Shown in pieces: positions 42,826 through 55,124 of a stretch of DNA of 64,000 nucleotides. Each line of letters begins with the position of its first letter. Positions within the stretch are counted from its first letter, which is position 1. A model generated the notes under the pieces. It searched no databases. It saw only the letters and a program-made list of their open reading frames with translations, and was not told the DNA's origin. The DNA comes from Sinorhizobium meliloti 4H41 (lineage in GTDB: Bacteria; Pseudomonadota; Alphaproteobacteria; Rhizobiales; Rhizobiaceae), in NCBI RefSeq assembly GCF_000375585.1, contig NZ_AQWP01000010.1, positions 167,435 to 231,434 of the forward strand, read 5' to 3'. The translations under genes and the position numbers were made by a program.

Positions 42826-44910
42826 ATGAATGTTTCGCAGCAGATCGGACCCCGCGCCACCGCCTCGGAGCGCAGCATGGCCGATGCCATCCGGTTTCTT
42901 TCCATGGACGCCGTCGAGAAGGCCAACTCCGGTCACCCCGGCATGCCGATGGGCATGGCCGACGCGGTGACGGTTCTCTTCAACCGCTTCATCAGGATCG
43001 ATCCGTCACGTCCCGACTGGCCGGACCGCGACCGATTCGTGCTTTCGGCCGGCCATGGCTCGATGCTGCTCTATTCGCTCCATCACCTCCTCGGCTTTGC
43101 CGATATGCCGATGGCCGAGCTTTCATCCTTCCGCCAGCTCGGCTCGAAAACGGCCGGCCACCCCGAATACGGCCATGCCCTCGGTATCGAGACCACCACC
43201 GGACCGCTGGGCCAGGGGATCTCGACCGCGGTCGGCATGGCGATCGCCGAACAGATGATGGCCGCCCATTTCGGCAGTGCGCTCTGCAACCACTTCACCT
43301 ACGTGGTAGCTGGAGACGGCTGTCTGCAGGAGGGGATCAGCCACGAGGCGATCGACCTTGCCGGACATTTGAAATTGCGCAAGCTCATCGTGCTGTGGGA
43401 CGACAACCGGATATCGATCGACGGCTCCACCGATCTCTCCACCTCGATGAACCAGCTCGCGCGGTTCCGCGCCGCCGGCTGGGATGCGCAAGCCGTCGAT
43501 GGCCACGACCCCGGCGCGGTGGCAAAAGCGATCGAACGGGCGCGCCGGACCCGAAAGCCCTCGCTGATCGCGTGCCGCACCCGCATCGGCAAGGGTGCCG
43601 CCAGCATGGAGGGCTCGCACAAGACCCACGGCGCGGCGCTCGGCGAAAAGGAGATCGCTGCCACACGCGAAAACCTCGGCTGGCCGCATCCGCCCTTCTT
43701 CGTTCCATCTGAGATCAAGGGTGCCTGGGAAAAGGTGGCGGCGCGGGGCCGCTCGGCTCGCGAAGCCTGGGAAATCCGCCTCGACTCTTCGCGCTCGAAA
43801 AAGCGCTACGAGCAGACCATAGGGAGGCTGCTCGACGGCGAGGTCGGCGATCTGCTCGCAAGATTCCGGGACGCGCATCGTACAAGGGCTACGAAGGTCG
43901 CGACGCGTCAGGCCTCGCAGATGGCTCTGGAAGTCATCAACGGCGCCACCGCGTTGACGATCGGCGGCTCGGCCGATCTGACCGGCTCCAACCTGACGCT
44001 GACCTCGCAGACCCAGCCCATCTCGCCGGGCAATTTCAAGGGCCGCTACCTGCATTACGGCATCCGCGAGCACGGCATGGCGGCCGCCATGAACGGCATC
44101 GCTCTCCATGGCGGCTTCATCCCCTATGGGGGCACTTTCCTGGTCTTTTCCGACTATGCTCGCGGTGCGATGCGCCTTTCGGCCCTGATGAGACTGCCCG
44201 TCATCTATGTGCTGACGCATGATTCCATCGGGCTCGGCGAAGACGGACCGACGCACCAGCCGGTCGAGCATCTGGCCATGCTGCGCGCCACGCCCAACCT
44301 CAATGTCTTCCGGCCGGCCGACATCATCGAGACGGCAGAATGCTGGGAGATCGCGCTTGGCGAGAAGAACACGCCGAGCGTCCTCGCCCTTTCGCGGCAG
44401 GCCCTGCCGATGCTGCGCCGGACAAACGGAAACGAGAACCTGTCGGCGCTCGGGGCCTATGTCCTGAGGGAAGCGCGCGGCGACCGGGACATCACGCTTC
44501 TTGCCACGGGATCCGAAGTCGAGATCGCCGTTGCCGCGGCGGAGCGCCTGCAGGCCGAAGAAGGCATAGCAGCGGCAGTGGTCTCCATGCCGTGCTGGGA
44601 GAAGTTCGAGGCTCAGGACGCGGCCTATCACAGGCAGGTCCTCGGAGATGCACCGCGCATCGCCATCGAGGCGGCGGGTCGCCTCGGCTGGGACCGTTGG
44701 ATGGGCCCCGACAGTGCCTTCGTCGGCATGACGGGCTTTGGTGCCTCGGCACCGGCCGGAGACCTCTACCGCCATTTCGGCATCACCGCCGACCATGTCG
44801 TCGCAGAAGCCCTGGAGCTTCTCCGCCGGGCTTACCCGGAAACGCCGCCAGCAGATGCCCGGACCGGCAATCCGATCGCCCACATCGTCAGATCATCCGA
44901 GGAGGCATGA
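42826..44910 (+). CDS. cbbT: Transketolase (Calvin cycle)
   Basis: 694 residues, a usual full-length transketolase. N-terminal thiamine-diphosphate half: [38 protein letters not shown], and [25 protein letters not shown], the GDG...N motif binding TPP and metal. C-terminal: [29 protein letters not shown] pyrimidine site. Transfers two-carbon units in RuBP regeneration. The GGAGG for the next gene, cbbA, is embedded in its last codons. Probably a paralogue of a chromosomal tkt. Confidence 0.96.
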   Translation: MNVSQQIGPRATASERSMADAIRFLSMDAVEKANSGHPGMPMGMADAVTVLFNRFIRIDPSRPDWPDRDRFVLSAGHGSMLLYSLHHLLGFADMPMAELSSFRQLGSKTAGHPEYGHALGIETTTGPLGQGISTAVGMAIAEQMMAAHFGSALCNHFTYVVAGDGCLQEGISHEAIDLAGHLKLRKLIVLWDDNRISIDGSTDLSTSMNQLARFRAAGWDAQAVDGHDPGAVAKAIERARRTRKPSLIACRTRIGKGAASMEGSHKTHGAALGEKEIAATRENLGWPHPPFFVPSEIKGAWEKVAARGRSAREAWEIRLDSSRSKKRYEQTIGRLLDGEVGDLLARFRDAHRTRATKVATRQASQMALEVINGATALTIGGSADLTGSNLTLTSQTQPISPGNFKGRYLHYGIREHGMAAAMNGIALHGGFIPYGGTFLVFSDYARGAMRLSALMRLPVIYVLTHDSIGLGEDGPTHQPVEHLAMLRATPNLNVFRPADIIETAECWEIALGEKNTPSVLALSRQALPMLRRTNGNENLSALGAYVLREARGDRDITLLATGSEVEIAVAAAERLQAEEGIAAAVVSMPCWEKFEAQDAAYHRQVLGDAPRIAIEAAGRLGWDRWMGPDSAFVGMTGFGASAPAGDLYRHFGITADHVVAEALELLRRAYPETPPADARTGNPIAHIVRSSEEA

Positions 44911-44912
44911 CA

Positions 44913-47484
<2,572 letters not shown>

Positions 47485-47541
47485 CAGACACGAGGGCCTG
47501 ACAGACCCGAACTGACGGACAAGAAGAGAAGGAGAGACGAC

Positions 47542-47931
47542 ATGCGTATCACCCAGGGATGCTTCTCGTTCCTGCCGGACCTGACCGATGAGCAGATCAC
47601 GGCGCAGGTGGAATATTGCCTCGGAAAGGCTTGGGCTATCGGCGTCGAATATACCGACGACCCGCACCCCAGAAACACCTATTGGGAAATGTGGGGCAAT
47701 CCGATGTTCGACCTCAAGGACGCCAAAGGCGTGATGATGGAGCTCGAGGATTGCCGCAAGGCCCACCCGCAGGACTATATCCGCCTCAACGCTTTCGATT
47801 CCAGCCGCGGCCTGGAGACGGTGACGATGTCGTTCATCGTCAACCGCCCCGAAAACGAGCCGAGCCTCAGAATGACCCGGACGGAGAGCAACGGCCGCAG
47901 CCAGCATTATATGTGGGAAACGCAGCGATAG
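47542..47931 (+). CDS. cbbS: RuBisCO small subunit, red-type
   Basis: 129 residues, a bit longer than green-type small subunits, as expected for form IC with its C-terminal hairpin extension. It has [60 protein letters not shown], the conserved face that packs on the large subunit, and a red-type end ([21 protein letters not shown]). GAAGGAGAGACGAC precedes it. A short repeated spacer of 57 bases separates it from cbbL. Confidence 0.96.
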   Translation: MRITQGCFSFLPDLTDEQITAQVEYCLGKAWAIGVEYTDDPHPRNTYWEMWGNPMFDLKDAKGVMMELEDCRKAHPQDYIRLNAFDSSRGLETVTMSFIVNRPENEPSLRMTRTESNGRSQHYMWETQR

Positions 47932-47942
47932 GAGGAGCGACA

Positions 47943-48878
47943 ATGCTGATGCCGGATGCTCCATCGAACACCGAAAGCCTGCCGACCTCGGTCGACCTCG
48001 CTGAGGAATACCAAGCCTCCGGCGTCGCCGAGATCCTTGACGAACTGGACCGGGAACTCGTGGGCTTGAAACCCGTGAAGCAGCGTATCCGCGAGACGGC
48101 GGCGCTGCTTCTCGTCGAGCGCGCCCGCCGTGCAATGGGCCTCAGCCATGAGCCGCCGTCGCTGCATATGAGCTTCACCGGCAATCCCGGCACCGGCAAG
48201 ACCACGGTGGCGCTGCGCATGGCCAACCTGCTGCACAGGCTCGGCTATATCCGCAAGGGCCATCTGGTCTCGGTGACGCGCGACGACCTGGTCGGGCAAT
48301 ATATCGGCCACACCGCACCCAAGACCAAGGAGATCCTGAAGAAGGCAATGGGGGGCGTGCTTTTCATCGACGAGGCCTATTACCTCTACCGTCCCGACAA
48401 CGAACGCGATTACGGCCAGGAGGCAATCGAGATCCTGCTGCAGGTGATGGAGAACAATCGCGACGACCTGGTCGTGATCCTCGCCGGCTACGCCGACCGC
48501 ATGGACCGGTTTTTCGAGAGCAATCCCGGCTTCCGATCGCGCATCGCCCATCACATAGACTTCCCCGACTATGATAACGGGGAGCTTCTGTCGATCGCCG
48601 AGAGCATGCTCAGCCGGCAGGGGTACCGCTTCGACAGCAAGGCGTCTGCGGTGATGAGCGACTACATCGCGCGCCGCCGGCGACAGCCGCATTTCGCCAA
48701 TGCGCGCTCCATCCGAAACGCGCTCGACCGAGCCCGGCTGCGGCAGGCGAACCGCCTTTTCGAGGAAAGCGCCGGACCGGTCGATGCCGAACAACTGTCG
48801 ACCATCACGGCTCGTGATATCGCCGCGAGCCGCGTGTTCGCCACGGTCGAACCCAGTCATACGGAGACATCGCCATGA
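47943..48878 (+). CDS. cbbX: CbbX, red-type RuBisCO activase (AAA+)
   Basis: 311 residues; AGGAGGAGCGACA precedes ATG 47943. AAA+ features: Walker [12 protein letters not shown] near residue 80, Walker [12 protein letters not shown], sensor 1 LAGYADRM, arginine finger in [11 protein letters not shown] and sensor 2 [17 protein letters not shown]. It removes inhibitory sugar phosphates from red-type RuBisCO, pulling on the large-subunit C-terminus. Its presence matches the form IC large subunit. It overlaps cbbE by four bases. Confidence 0.96.
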   Translation: MLMPDAPSNTESLPTSVDLAEEYQASGVAEILDELDRELVGLKPVKQRIRETAALLLVERARRAMGLSHEPPSLHMSFTGNPGTGKTTVALRMANLLHRLGYIRKGHLVSVTRDDLVGQYIGHTAPKTKEILKKAMGGVLFIDEAYYLYRPDNERDYGQEAIEILLQVMENNRDDLVVILAGYADRMDRFFESNPGFRSRIAHHIDFPDYDNGELLSIAESMLSRQGYRFDSKASAVMSDYIARRRRQPHFANARSIRNALDRARLRQANRLFEESAGPVDAEQLSTITARDIAASRVFATVEPSHTETSP

Positions 48879-49561
48879 ATGAGAAGACCATCATAGCGCC
48901 TTCGGTTCTGTCGGCCGATTTCTCACGGCTCGGCGAAGAGGTCGAGGCCGTGTGCCGGGCCGGTGCGGACTGGATCCATCTCGACGTGATGGACGGCCAT
49001 TTCGTGCCCAACATCACCTTCGGCCCCCCGGTCATCAAGGCGCTGCGGGACCGCACGGACAAGGTGTTCGACTGCCATCTGATGATCGCACCGCCCACGC
49101 CCTATCTCGGCGCTTTCGCCTGTGCCGGCTGCGACATCATCACCGTGCATGCGGAGGCGACGACGCATCTCGATCGCTCGCTGCAGGCCATCCGCGATGT
49201 CGGCTGCAAGGCGGGCGTATCGCTCAATCCCTCGACGCCGGAGAGCGTCATCGAATATGTGCTGGACCGACTGAACCTCGTCCTCCTGATGACGGTCAAT
49301 CCGGGCTTCGGCGGCCAGGACTTCATTCCGGCCGTGGTCGACAAGGTGCGGCGGGTGAAGGCGATGATCGGCGGCCGTCCGATCCACATAGAGATCGACG
49401 GCGGCGTGACGGCGGAGACCGCACCGCTGGTTGCCGCCGCAGGCGCCGATGTGCTGGTTGCCGGCTCGGCGGTATTCAAAGGCGGCAGCGAGGAGCACTA
49501 CGCCAGGAACATCGCGGCCATCCGCTCCGCCTCCGATGGCGCTATCAGGAAGGCAGCGTGA
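48875..49561 (+). CDS. cbbE: Ribulose-phosphate 3-epimerase
   Basis: 228 residues. [37 protein letters not shown], and [16 protein letters not shown] are the metal-binding and catalytic motifs, with [14 protein letters not shown] and [11 protein letters not shown] closing the phosphate site. Interconverts xylulose-5-phosphate and ribulose-5-phosphate at the end of RuBP regeneration. Coupled to cbbX by an ATGA overlap and to a thioredoxin-fold gene three bases later. Confidence 0.96.
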   Translation: MNEKTIIAPSVLSADFSRLGEEVEAVCRAGADWIHLDVMDGHFVPNITFGPPVIKALRDRTDKVFDCHLMIAPPTPYLGAFACAGCDIITVHAEATTHLDRSLQAIRDVGCKAGVSLNPSTPESVIEYVLDRLNLVLLMTVNPGFGGQDFIPAVVDKVRRVKAMIGGRPIHIEIDGGVTAETAPLVAAAGADVLVAGSAVFKGGSEEHYARNIAAIRSASDGAIRKAA

Positions 49562-49564
49562 GCC

Positions 49565-50131
49565 ATGGCCGCTACACCACCCCTTTGTGATTTCGGCTGG
49601 CCAGCAATCGACGCCACGCTTCCCGGCGTCGATGGCTTCACCCGCACCATATTCGGCCAGGCCGGCCCGAAAGGGCTGGTCGTTGCCTTCATATGCAATC
49701 ACTGCCCCTATGTGAAAGCGGTCATCGGCCGGATCGTCCGGGACGCCATCGACCTCAGGGCTCACGGGATCGGCTTCGTGGCTGTTAACTCCAATGACGC
49801 CGGTAATTACCCGCAGGACTCGTTCGAAAACATGAAGCGCTTCGCTTCGCAAAACGCCCTACCCTTTCCCTATCTCCACGACGAGGACCAATCCGTCGCC
49901 AAAGCCTACCGCGCCGTCTGCACGCCCGACTTCTTCGGCTTCAACAAGGACATGAAGCTGCAATATCGCGGGCGGCTGGACGCATCGCGCAAGGAGATCG
50001 GTCCCGCCGATCTGAGACGCGATCTCTACGAGGCCATGGTCATGGTCGCGCTGTTCGGCAAGGGCCCCGCCGAGCAGCAGCCTTCCATAGGCTGTACCAT
50101 CAAGTGGAAGATTTCGGCTTTTCAGGTTTGA
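49565..50131 (+). CDS. Thioredoxin-fold (peroxiredoxin/AhpC-TSA-like) protein, last gene of the cbb operon
   Basis: 188 residues with start only three bases after cbbE and AGGAAGG inside its end. N-terminal PLCDFGWPAIDATLPGVDG, then VVAFICNHCPYVKAVIGRIVRD with CxxC-like NHCPY near residue 45, VAVNSNDAGNYPQDSFENMKRFA, and DFFGFNKDMKLQYRGRLDAS. This resembles the thioredoxin-family proteins with a single CNHCPYVK motif. It may protect or redox-regulate the Calvin enzymes, inferred solely from position. No signal peptide. Confidence 0.87.
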   Translation: MAATPPLCDFGWPAIDATLPGVDGFTRTIFGQAGPKGLVVAFICNHCPYVKAVIGRIVRDAIDLRAHGIGFVAVNSNDAGNYPQDSFENMKRFASQNALPFPYLHDEDQSVAKAYRAVCTPDFFGFNKDMKLQYRGRLDASRKEIGPADLRRDLYEAMVMVALFGKGPAEQQPSIGCTIKWKISAFQV

Positions 50132-50265
50132 TGGAACCACCCACCATCGCGCCACGCGCCTTCTGACATGTCCCGATGCAGAGACAGCCGACCAAAGGCC
50201 TGCCGCTTCGTCTTCTCTGAACTCTGGCGAGGAACTGCATCGGTCCCTCCTTTCACCTCATCTTC

Positions 50266-50365
50266 TGTGCTTGTCACGGAGATCCAGCAGCGCCGCGTCT
50301 GCGGCGCGCGGAAGAGTTCTTTCAGCCCAAGGACTTGGGCTGGCCGGATTCCTGTGACAAGCACA
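50266..50365. repeat. Structured intergenic element with three-way-junction potential (RIME2-like?)
   Basis: Outer arms TGTGCTTGTCAC (50266-50277) and GTGACAAGCACA (50354-50365) pair perfectly and extend inwards through 50278-50285/50347-50353 with a bulge. Inside are two hairpins: CGCCGC/GCGGCG (50291-50306) and CAGCCCAA/TTGGGCTG (50323-50342). I recall near-identical dispersed repeats in Sinorhizobium but cannot verify this. It lies in a 381-base gene-free gap between the cbb operon and gfa, where I see no coding frame. Confidence 0.65.
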
Positions 50366-50416
50366 AGGGACCGGGGATGTGCGGTTCCTCAAATGCGAAC
50401 GCGGAAACGCCTCAGC

Positions 50417-50459
50417 CCCCGCCCGTCGAAATGCCTGCAATAAGAGGCGACGGGCGGGG
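50417..50459. terminator. Long GC-rich hairpin downstream of gfa
   Basis: CCCCGCCCGTCG (50417-50428) pairs perfectly with CGACGGGCGGGG (50448-50459), and the 19-base loop has an inner GCCT/AGGC. It lies 54 bases past the gfa stop and past the cbb operon on the other strand, so it may end both. No T-run. Confidence 0.5.
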
Positions 50460-50512
50460 TCCGAGGGAGGAGACGGTCGGCTGGTGGAGCGGAGTCCCCA
50501 ATGTTCAACAGG

Positions 50513-51082
50513 TCAGGCCGGCAGGGCGCCGGTCTGTTTGGCGATATGCGTGGCGATCGCGTCCATCAGCGGCGGAGACAGACAATCATAGGGCTGCAGG
50601 CCGAGTTCGGTCAGCCTTGCGCGTATCTCCGGCATGCTCTCCGGGTTCACACCGCTTTCGATGATCGAAGAAACGAAGGCCGCGAATTCGGGCGGCGACC
50701 AGCCCGTTTCGTCGCTGAGTTCGGTATGGACGAAATCGAGGCCGTAGAAGGGATGCTTGGTGTTTTCGATCCGGCCATACATGTGCGTGCCGCAATCGCG
50801 GCAGGCGTAACGCTGGATCGTCGCGCTCGGATCGACGACCTGCAGTTTCTCCGCACCCGAGGTGACGTTCACGTTGTCGCGGCCGACGACGGCGATCTGG
50901 GCGAAGATCGCACCCTCGGGCTTCCAGCATTTGGTGCAGCCGCAAGCATGGTTGTGCGCCGTCTGCGAGCCGATCCGCACGGTCACCGGATTTGTGGCGC
51001 ATTTGCATTTCAGCGTACCGCCGGCAAAGCCCGGACTGGCAGGCGGAAAGCCGTTGTCGATGGACGGATGTAGCTTGAGCAT
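50513..51082 (-). CDS. gfa: Gfa, S-(hydroxymethyl)glutathione synthase
   Basis: 190 residues from ATG 51082, with GAGGAGGAACC upstream; the longer frame has no support. [35 protein letters not shown], and [16 protein letters not shown] supply the zinc cysteines of the GFA/CENP-V fold, and the 190-residue length matches true Gfa rather than shorter paralogues. It accelerates addition of formaldehyde to glutathione, feeding FlhA and FghA at the other end of the cluster. It is 120 bases from the ABC-2 permease gene in the same direction. Confidence 0.95.
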   Translation of the reverse strand: MLKLHPSIDNGFPPASPGFAGGTLKCKCATNPVTVRIGSQTAHNHACGCTKCWKPEGAIFAQIAVVGRDNVNVTSGAEKLQVVDPSATIQRYACRDCGTHMYGRIENTKHPFYGLDFVHTELSDETGWSPPEFAAFVSSIIESGVNPESMPEIRARLTELGLQPYDCLSPPLMDAIATHIAKQTGALPA

Positions 51083-51202
51083 TGGTTCCTCCTCGGCTTT
51101 GAACGTCCTTCGTTCACAAGCAGGATCAGTTGAAATGCGGCTCGCGGCAATATAGCGGAAAGTGTCGGTTTTCGGCGCCGAACACCCCAGCAAGGGCAGG
51201 GC

Positions 51203-51994
51203 TCAGCCTTTCGACCGGAGCATGGCGCGGGCCGGATTATAGCCCCAAAGGGCGGCGAGCATGAACAGGACGAAGCACGCGCCGACCCAGGCGAGAGCCG
51301 TCAGGTTGAGTTCGCCGTAAAGCGCGAAGCGTATCAGTTCGACCGCGTAGGTGAACGGATTGAGGGCGCAGATGTCGCGCAGCAGCGGCGAACTTTCGGC
51401 CATCTTCCAGAGCGGATAAAGTGCCGACGAAAGGAAGAACATCGGAAAGATCACGAAGTTCATGACGCCGGCAAAGTTCTCGAGTTGCCGGACGGTCGAG
51501 GATATCAGCAGACCGAAGGCGCCGAGCATCAATCCGCTGATGAGGAGGGCGGGCAGCACCGCGACATAGCCGACGGGCGGCACGGTGATGCCGGTCAGCG
51601 CAGCGATGGCCAGGAACACCGCCACCTGCAGGATGGAGACGATCACACCGGCGAGAAGCTTCGAGAACAGCAGCCACCAGCGCGGCAGGGGCGAGGTCAG
51701 CAGGAGGCGCATGGATCCCATCTCCTGGTCATAGACCAGCGCCAGCGACGACTGCATGCCGTTGAAAAGCTGGATCATGCCGCAAAGCCCCGGAAGGATA
51801 TAGACCTCATAGGTGATATAGGTCTGGTAGGGCGGGATGATCGACACGCCGAGCGCCGCGCGGAAGCCGGCGGCAAAGACGATCAGCCAGACGAGCGGGC
51901 GGACGAGTGCCGCCAGAAACCGCCCGCGCTGGCGGACGAAGCGCAGGTTTTCGCGGGTGACGATTGCGCAAAGCGCGACCAGCCATGCCTTCAT
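51203..51994 (-). CDS. ABC-2 type permease of PQQ-alcohol-associated transporter (PedC/LutF-like)
   Basis: 263 residues from ATG 51994 with GGGAGGTTCC. Six hydrophobic spans, an amphipathic N-terminal helix (KAWLVALCAIVTRENLRFVRQRGRFLAALVRPLVWLIVF), LYDQEMGSMRLLLTSPLPRWWLLFSKLL loop of the ABC-2 family, and LNPFTYAVELIRFALYG. It matches the permease placed beside PQQ-dependent alcohol dehydrogenases (TIGR03861-like). In Methylobacterium (lut) and Pseudomonas (ped) the related system supports lanthanide uptake. Pairs with the adjacent ATPase by a four-base overlap. Confidence 0.87.
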   Translation of the reverse strand: MKAWLVALCAIVTRENLRFVRQRGRFLAALVRPLVWLIVFAAGFRAALGVSIIPPYQTYITYEVYILPGLCGMIQLFNGMQSSLALVYDQEMGSMRLLLTSPLPRWWLLFSKLLAGVIVSILQVAVFLAIAALTGITVPPVGYVAVLPALLISGLMLGAFGLLISSTVRQLENFAGVMNFVIFPMFFLSSALYPLWKMAESSPLLRDICALNPFTYAVELIRFALYGELNLTALAWVGACFVLFMLAALWGYNPARAMLRSKG

Positions 51995-52719
51995 GCCGGA
52001 ACCTCCCGGTTCTCGGCCGTCATCGACAGGAACGCCTTGGCGAGCCCCTGCCCGCCCGCAAGTTCCGCGGCGGTGCCGTCGCTCAGCACCTTGCCGCGAT
52101 GCAGAACGACGACCTGATCCTCCGGCCGGATCTCGTCGACCAGATGGGTCGCCCAGAGGACCGCAAGGCCGCTCGCGGCAAGCAGATGCACATGGTCGGT
52201 GATCGCCTGCCGGGAGGCAGCGTCCAGTCCGACCGTCGGCTCGTCGAGCAGCAATATCTGCGGCTTGTGGATCAAGGCCCGCGCGATCTCCATGCGCCGC
52301 CGGTGACCGCCGTTGAGCGCACGCACCTGCTCGTCGGCCCGCTCGGCCATGCCGAGCCGTGTCAGCGCCGCTTCGATCGCCACAGCGGCCTGCCGCCCCG
52401 ACAAGCCATGAAGCCCGGCGAAATAGCGCAGGTTTCGGCGCACCGACATGTCGAGATCGAGCGTAGGCTGCTGAAACACCACCCCGATGCGCGCGAGCGC
52501 CGCACGCGGCTCGCGCGCAATGTCGAAGCCGGCCACGCCGATCGTGCCGGCCCTTGTCGCGAGCAGCCGCGTCAGAAGGGCGAACAGCGTCGATTTGCCG
52601 GCGCCGTTCGGCCCGAGCAGCGCGCAGAACCGACCGGTCGTGACGGAGAAGCTGACATCGTCCAGCGCCCGTGACTTTCCGTAGCTGTAGCTGACATGGC
52701 TGATGTCGAGCCCGTTCAT
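51991..52719 (-). CDS. ABC transporter ATPase of PQQ-alcohol-associated system (PedA1/LutE-like)
   Basis: 242 residues. Walker A LLGPNGAGKST near residue 36, Q-loop FQQPTLDLDMSVRRNL, and Walker B ILLLDEPTVGLD are typical of the ABC-2 exporter ATPase class. The signature segment reads LNGGHRRRMEIARAL, with LNGGH instead of LSGGQ, an accepted variant in this family (TIGR03864-like). The switch-His region is WATHLVDEI. ATG overlaps the upstream ATPase stop. It energises the neighbouring PedC-like permease. The ion or organic substrate is inferred to be lanthanide-related. Confidence 0.88.
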   Translation of the reverse strand: MNGLDISHVSYSYGKSRALDDVSFSVTTGRFCALLGPNGAGKSTLFALLTRLLATRAGTIGVAGFDIAREPRAALARIGVVFQQPTLDLDMSVRRNLRYFAGLHGLSGRQAAVAIEAALTRLGMAERADEQVRALNGGHRRRMEIARALIHKPQILLLDEPTVGLDAASRQAITDHVHLLAASGLAVLWATHLVDEIRPEDQVVVLHRGKVLSDGTAAELAGGQGLAKAFLSMTAENREVPA

Positions 52720-53339
52720 GATGCCCTTCCCGGCGCGGCCGCAAACTCTTCTATAATCGTCGCCGGTTTTCCGGCAAGGCGGAGGCAGCGCCGGGCAAGC
52801 CGCCGCGCCTCGGCTTCCGAATGGGTCACGAGAATGACGGCAGGTGCGGTTTCCGCGATCAGCGCCTCGGTCAGGGCCAGCATGTCCTCGGCCATCGCAG
52901 GATCGAGCGACACATAGGGCTCGTCCAGGACGAGAAGCTCCGGCCGACCGGCAAAGGCCCGCGCCAGCGCCAGCCGCCGCTGCTGGCCGAGCGACAGCTG
53001 GCCGGGAAAGAGCGCGGCTCTGTCGGCGATGCCGGTCCGCTCCAGCGCTGAGAGTGCAGCTTGCATCCCGAGTTGCGGATGCACCAATGTCAGATTCTCG
53101 ATGACGCTTCTCCACGGCAGAAGAACAGGCTCCTGAAAAACCATGGCAATGTTTTCCGGCCGGGTGATCTCGCCGTCGAAAGCGGTGTCGATGCCGGCGA
53201 CGAGCCGAAGCAGCGTCGATTTGCCGATGCCCGACGGACCGAGGATGGCGACCGTCTCGCCGATCTCCATCTCGAAGCGGATGTCGCGCAGGATCTCCTC
53301 TTCGCCGAATGCCTTTCGTCTGACATCGATCCTGATCAC
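52716..53339 (-). CDS. ABC ATPase of NitT/TauT-type importer
   Basis: 207 residues from GTG 53339 (VIRIDVRRKAFGEEEILRD), overlapping the permease stop as GTGA. Walker A LGPSGIGKSTLLR near residue 35, Q-loop FQEPVLLPWRSVIENL, signature LSLGQQRRLALARAF (Ser-Leu-Gly-Gln), Walker B LLVLDEPYVSLDP, and THSEAEARRLARR. The FQEPxLLPW segment marks the nitrate/sulfonate/taurine importer class. It is shorter than average, lacking a C-terminal extension. It is translationally linked to the lut-like genes on the other side. Confidence 0.9.
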   Translation of the reverse strand: MIRIDVRRKAFGEEEILRDIRFEMEIGETVAILGPSGIGKSTLLRLVAGIDTAFDGEITRPENIAMVFQEPVLLPWRSVIENLTLVHPQLGMQAALSALERTGIADRAALFPGQLSLGQQRRLALARAFAGRPELLVLDEPYVSLDPAMAEDMLALTEALIAETAPAVILVTHSEAEARRLARRCLRLAGKPATIIEEFAAAPGRAS

Positions 53340-54097
53340 GCCGTCCTCCAGCGCCGCACCCGGCGTTCGGCCGGCTGCAGGAAGAATGCCTCCACCAGCA
53401 GCATCACGCCGATGAAGGAAAGCGCATAGACCAGCACCATGGCAACGTTGAAAAGCTGGAAATAGAAATGGATCTGGAACCCTATCCCGCTGGAGCGGCC
53501 GAGAAACTCGACCACCAGCACGATCTTCCATATCACCGCAATGCCGGATCGGGCGGCAGCGGCAATGAAAGGCGCAAGCTGCGGCATGATCACATGTCGC
53601 AGCCGCGCCAGCGGACGCATGCGGTAAACCGCCGCCATGGAGTCGAGATCCGGGTCAAGCGCCCGCGCGCCCTCGCGCAGAAGCGTTGCGACATTGGGGA
53701 TCTTGTTGAGCACCACCGCGGTGATGGCGGCCGTCTCGTTGAGACCGATCCAGATGTAGCACAACACGATGAGCACCAGTGCCGGCAGATTGAGAAACAC
53801 GACGAGCCATGGGTCGAGCCATCGATCGACCGCGGCAACGCGCCCCATCAGAAAGCCGATCGCCACGCCGATCACCATGGCCGGCACGAATGCGCAGATC
53901 ACGCGCCAGAGCGTCATGCCCAGGTGATAGGGCAAGGCGCCGGAACTGACCGCTTGCACGAAGGGTGCCCAGAGCGTCCAGGGCTGGGGCAGGACCGACG
54001 TGTCATCCGTGAAGCCGGCGGCCGCTATCCACAAGAGCAACAGCAGCCCCAGCGACAATGCGCGCACCAAGGCAGGATGTTGCAGCGTTCTATTCAA
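53336..54097 (-). CDS. ABC importer permease, NitT/TauT (SsuC-like) type
   Basis: About 253 residues from a TTG (54097) overlapping the end of the binding-protein gene; a GTG at 54115 is the alternative and neither has a strong ribosome site. Six hydrophobic spans, and the conserved cytoplasmic EAA loop (MAAVYRMRPLARLRHVIMPQLAPFIAAAARSGIAVIWKIVLVVEFLG), which docks on the ATPase, is typical of the class. Transport direction is inward. The substrate is given by the preceding binding protein and is unknown. Confidence 0.87.
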   Translation of the reverse strand: MNRTLQHPALVRALSLGLLLLLWIAAAGFTDDTSVLPQPWTLWAPFVQAVSSGALPYHLGMTLWRVICAFVPAMVIGVAIGFLMGRVAAVDRWLDPWLVVFLNLPALVLIVLCYIWIGLNETAAITAVVLNKIPNVATLLREGARALDPDLDSMAAVYRMRPLARLRHVIMPQLAPFIAAAARSGIAVIWKIVLVVEFLGRSSGIGFQIHFYFQLFNVAMVLVYALSFIGVMLLVEAFFLQPAERRVRRWRTA

Positions 54098-55061
54098 GGT
54101 GCAGGAACAATCCACTAGGCAGGCTTGTCGCCTTGCCGACGAGCTCTTCTCCACCAAGTTCCGCCATCAGCCGCAGAAAACGGTCGGCGGCCGCCTCGTC
54201 GATCGGCTTGCCGCTTGGGATGCCGGCGCGATAGCCGTCGCGTAGCGCAATGAATTCAGCGTCGTCGGCCGCATTCATCTTGTCCCGCAATTCCTCCCAC
54301 ACCTCGTCGTTCTCGCGCAGCAGATCCTTGGCCGCGCGCGAGGCCTTGTAAAGCCCTTTCACGATTTCCGGATGGGTCGCGGCATATTCGCCCTTCAACA
54401 CGTAGCCGAGGAGCGGCGTATCGGGATCGAGCTTGAGCGCCGCCGCCGCATCCGAGACGGAGACCAGTTCATGCATGCCCTTGGCCCTCATCTTCGCGAG
54501 GAAATGCCAGAAATTGATGGTACCCGCCGTCTCGCCGGCAAGCGCCGACTTGAAGATCAACGGCGGAGCGCCGAACACCTGCTCGGTTTCGGCTGCGAGA
54601 TCCATGCCATGCTGCTGCTTGGCATAGGCGCGCAGAATCAGCCAGCTCTTGTCGAGCGGACCTCCGGCAATGCCGATCTTCTCGCCTGCAAGGTCCGGCA
54701 GCGCCTTGATGCCGCTTTCATCCTTGACCATCAGGCCGCCGACTGCGCGCGAATAGGGAATGAAAACATAATCCTTGCCGGAGGCACGCTGGTTGGCCAC
54801 CCAGATCCAGTCGGCCACCATCGTGTCGGCCTCGCCGCCCTCGAAGGCGACCCGCGTCGCGCCGTTGTCCGCATAGTCCTGAACGGCCAGTTCGAAGCCG
54901 TTCTTGCGGTCGAATTCGTGGGTCTTGATGGTCGATATTTCCCAGTTGACGGTTCCCGATGCCAGCATGGCCGCCCGCAATTGCGGCAACTCGTCGGCCG
55001 AGGCCGCAGCCGGTCCGAACGCGAACAGGCAAGCGGCCATGAACAGTCGAATAACTTTCAT
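54090..55061 (-). CDS. NMT1/THI5-like periplasmic binding protein of the ABC importer
   Basis: 323 residues from ATG 55061 with GAGGAAGAG before it. Signal peptide KVIRLFMAACLFAFGPAAASA. The mature part has ELPQLRAAMLASGTVNWEISTIKTHEFDRKNGFELAVQ, followed by GATRVAFEGGEADTMVADWIWVANQRASGKD, the typical two-lobe NitT/TauT/thiamine-precursor fold. Its place inside a PQQ-methanol cluster is unusual; a metal chelate, an organic cofactor precursor or a sulfonate are all conceivable. It is followed at once by the permease with an 8-base overlap. Confidence 0.87.
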   Translation of the reverse strand: MKVIRLFMAACLFAFGPAAASADELPQLRAAMLASGTVNWEISTIKTHEFDRKNGFELAVQDYADNGATRVAFEGGEADTMVADWIWVANQRASGKDYVFIPYSRAVGGLMVKDESGIKALPDLAGEKIGIAGGPLDKSWLILRAYAKQQHGMDLAAETEQVFGAPPLIFKSALAGETAGTINFWHFLAKMRAKGMHELVSVSDAAAALKLDPDTPLLGYVLKGEYAATHPEIVKGLYKASRAAKDLLRENDEVWEELRDKMNAADDAEFIALRDGYRAGIPSGKPIDEAAADRFLRLMAELGGEELVGKATSLPSGLFLHLE

Positions 55062-55124
55062 CTCTTCCTCCCCGGAACCGCCGCCTTCGGGCACCCTGTC
55101 CCGCGGACTTTCTCGGGCACCGTT

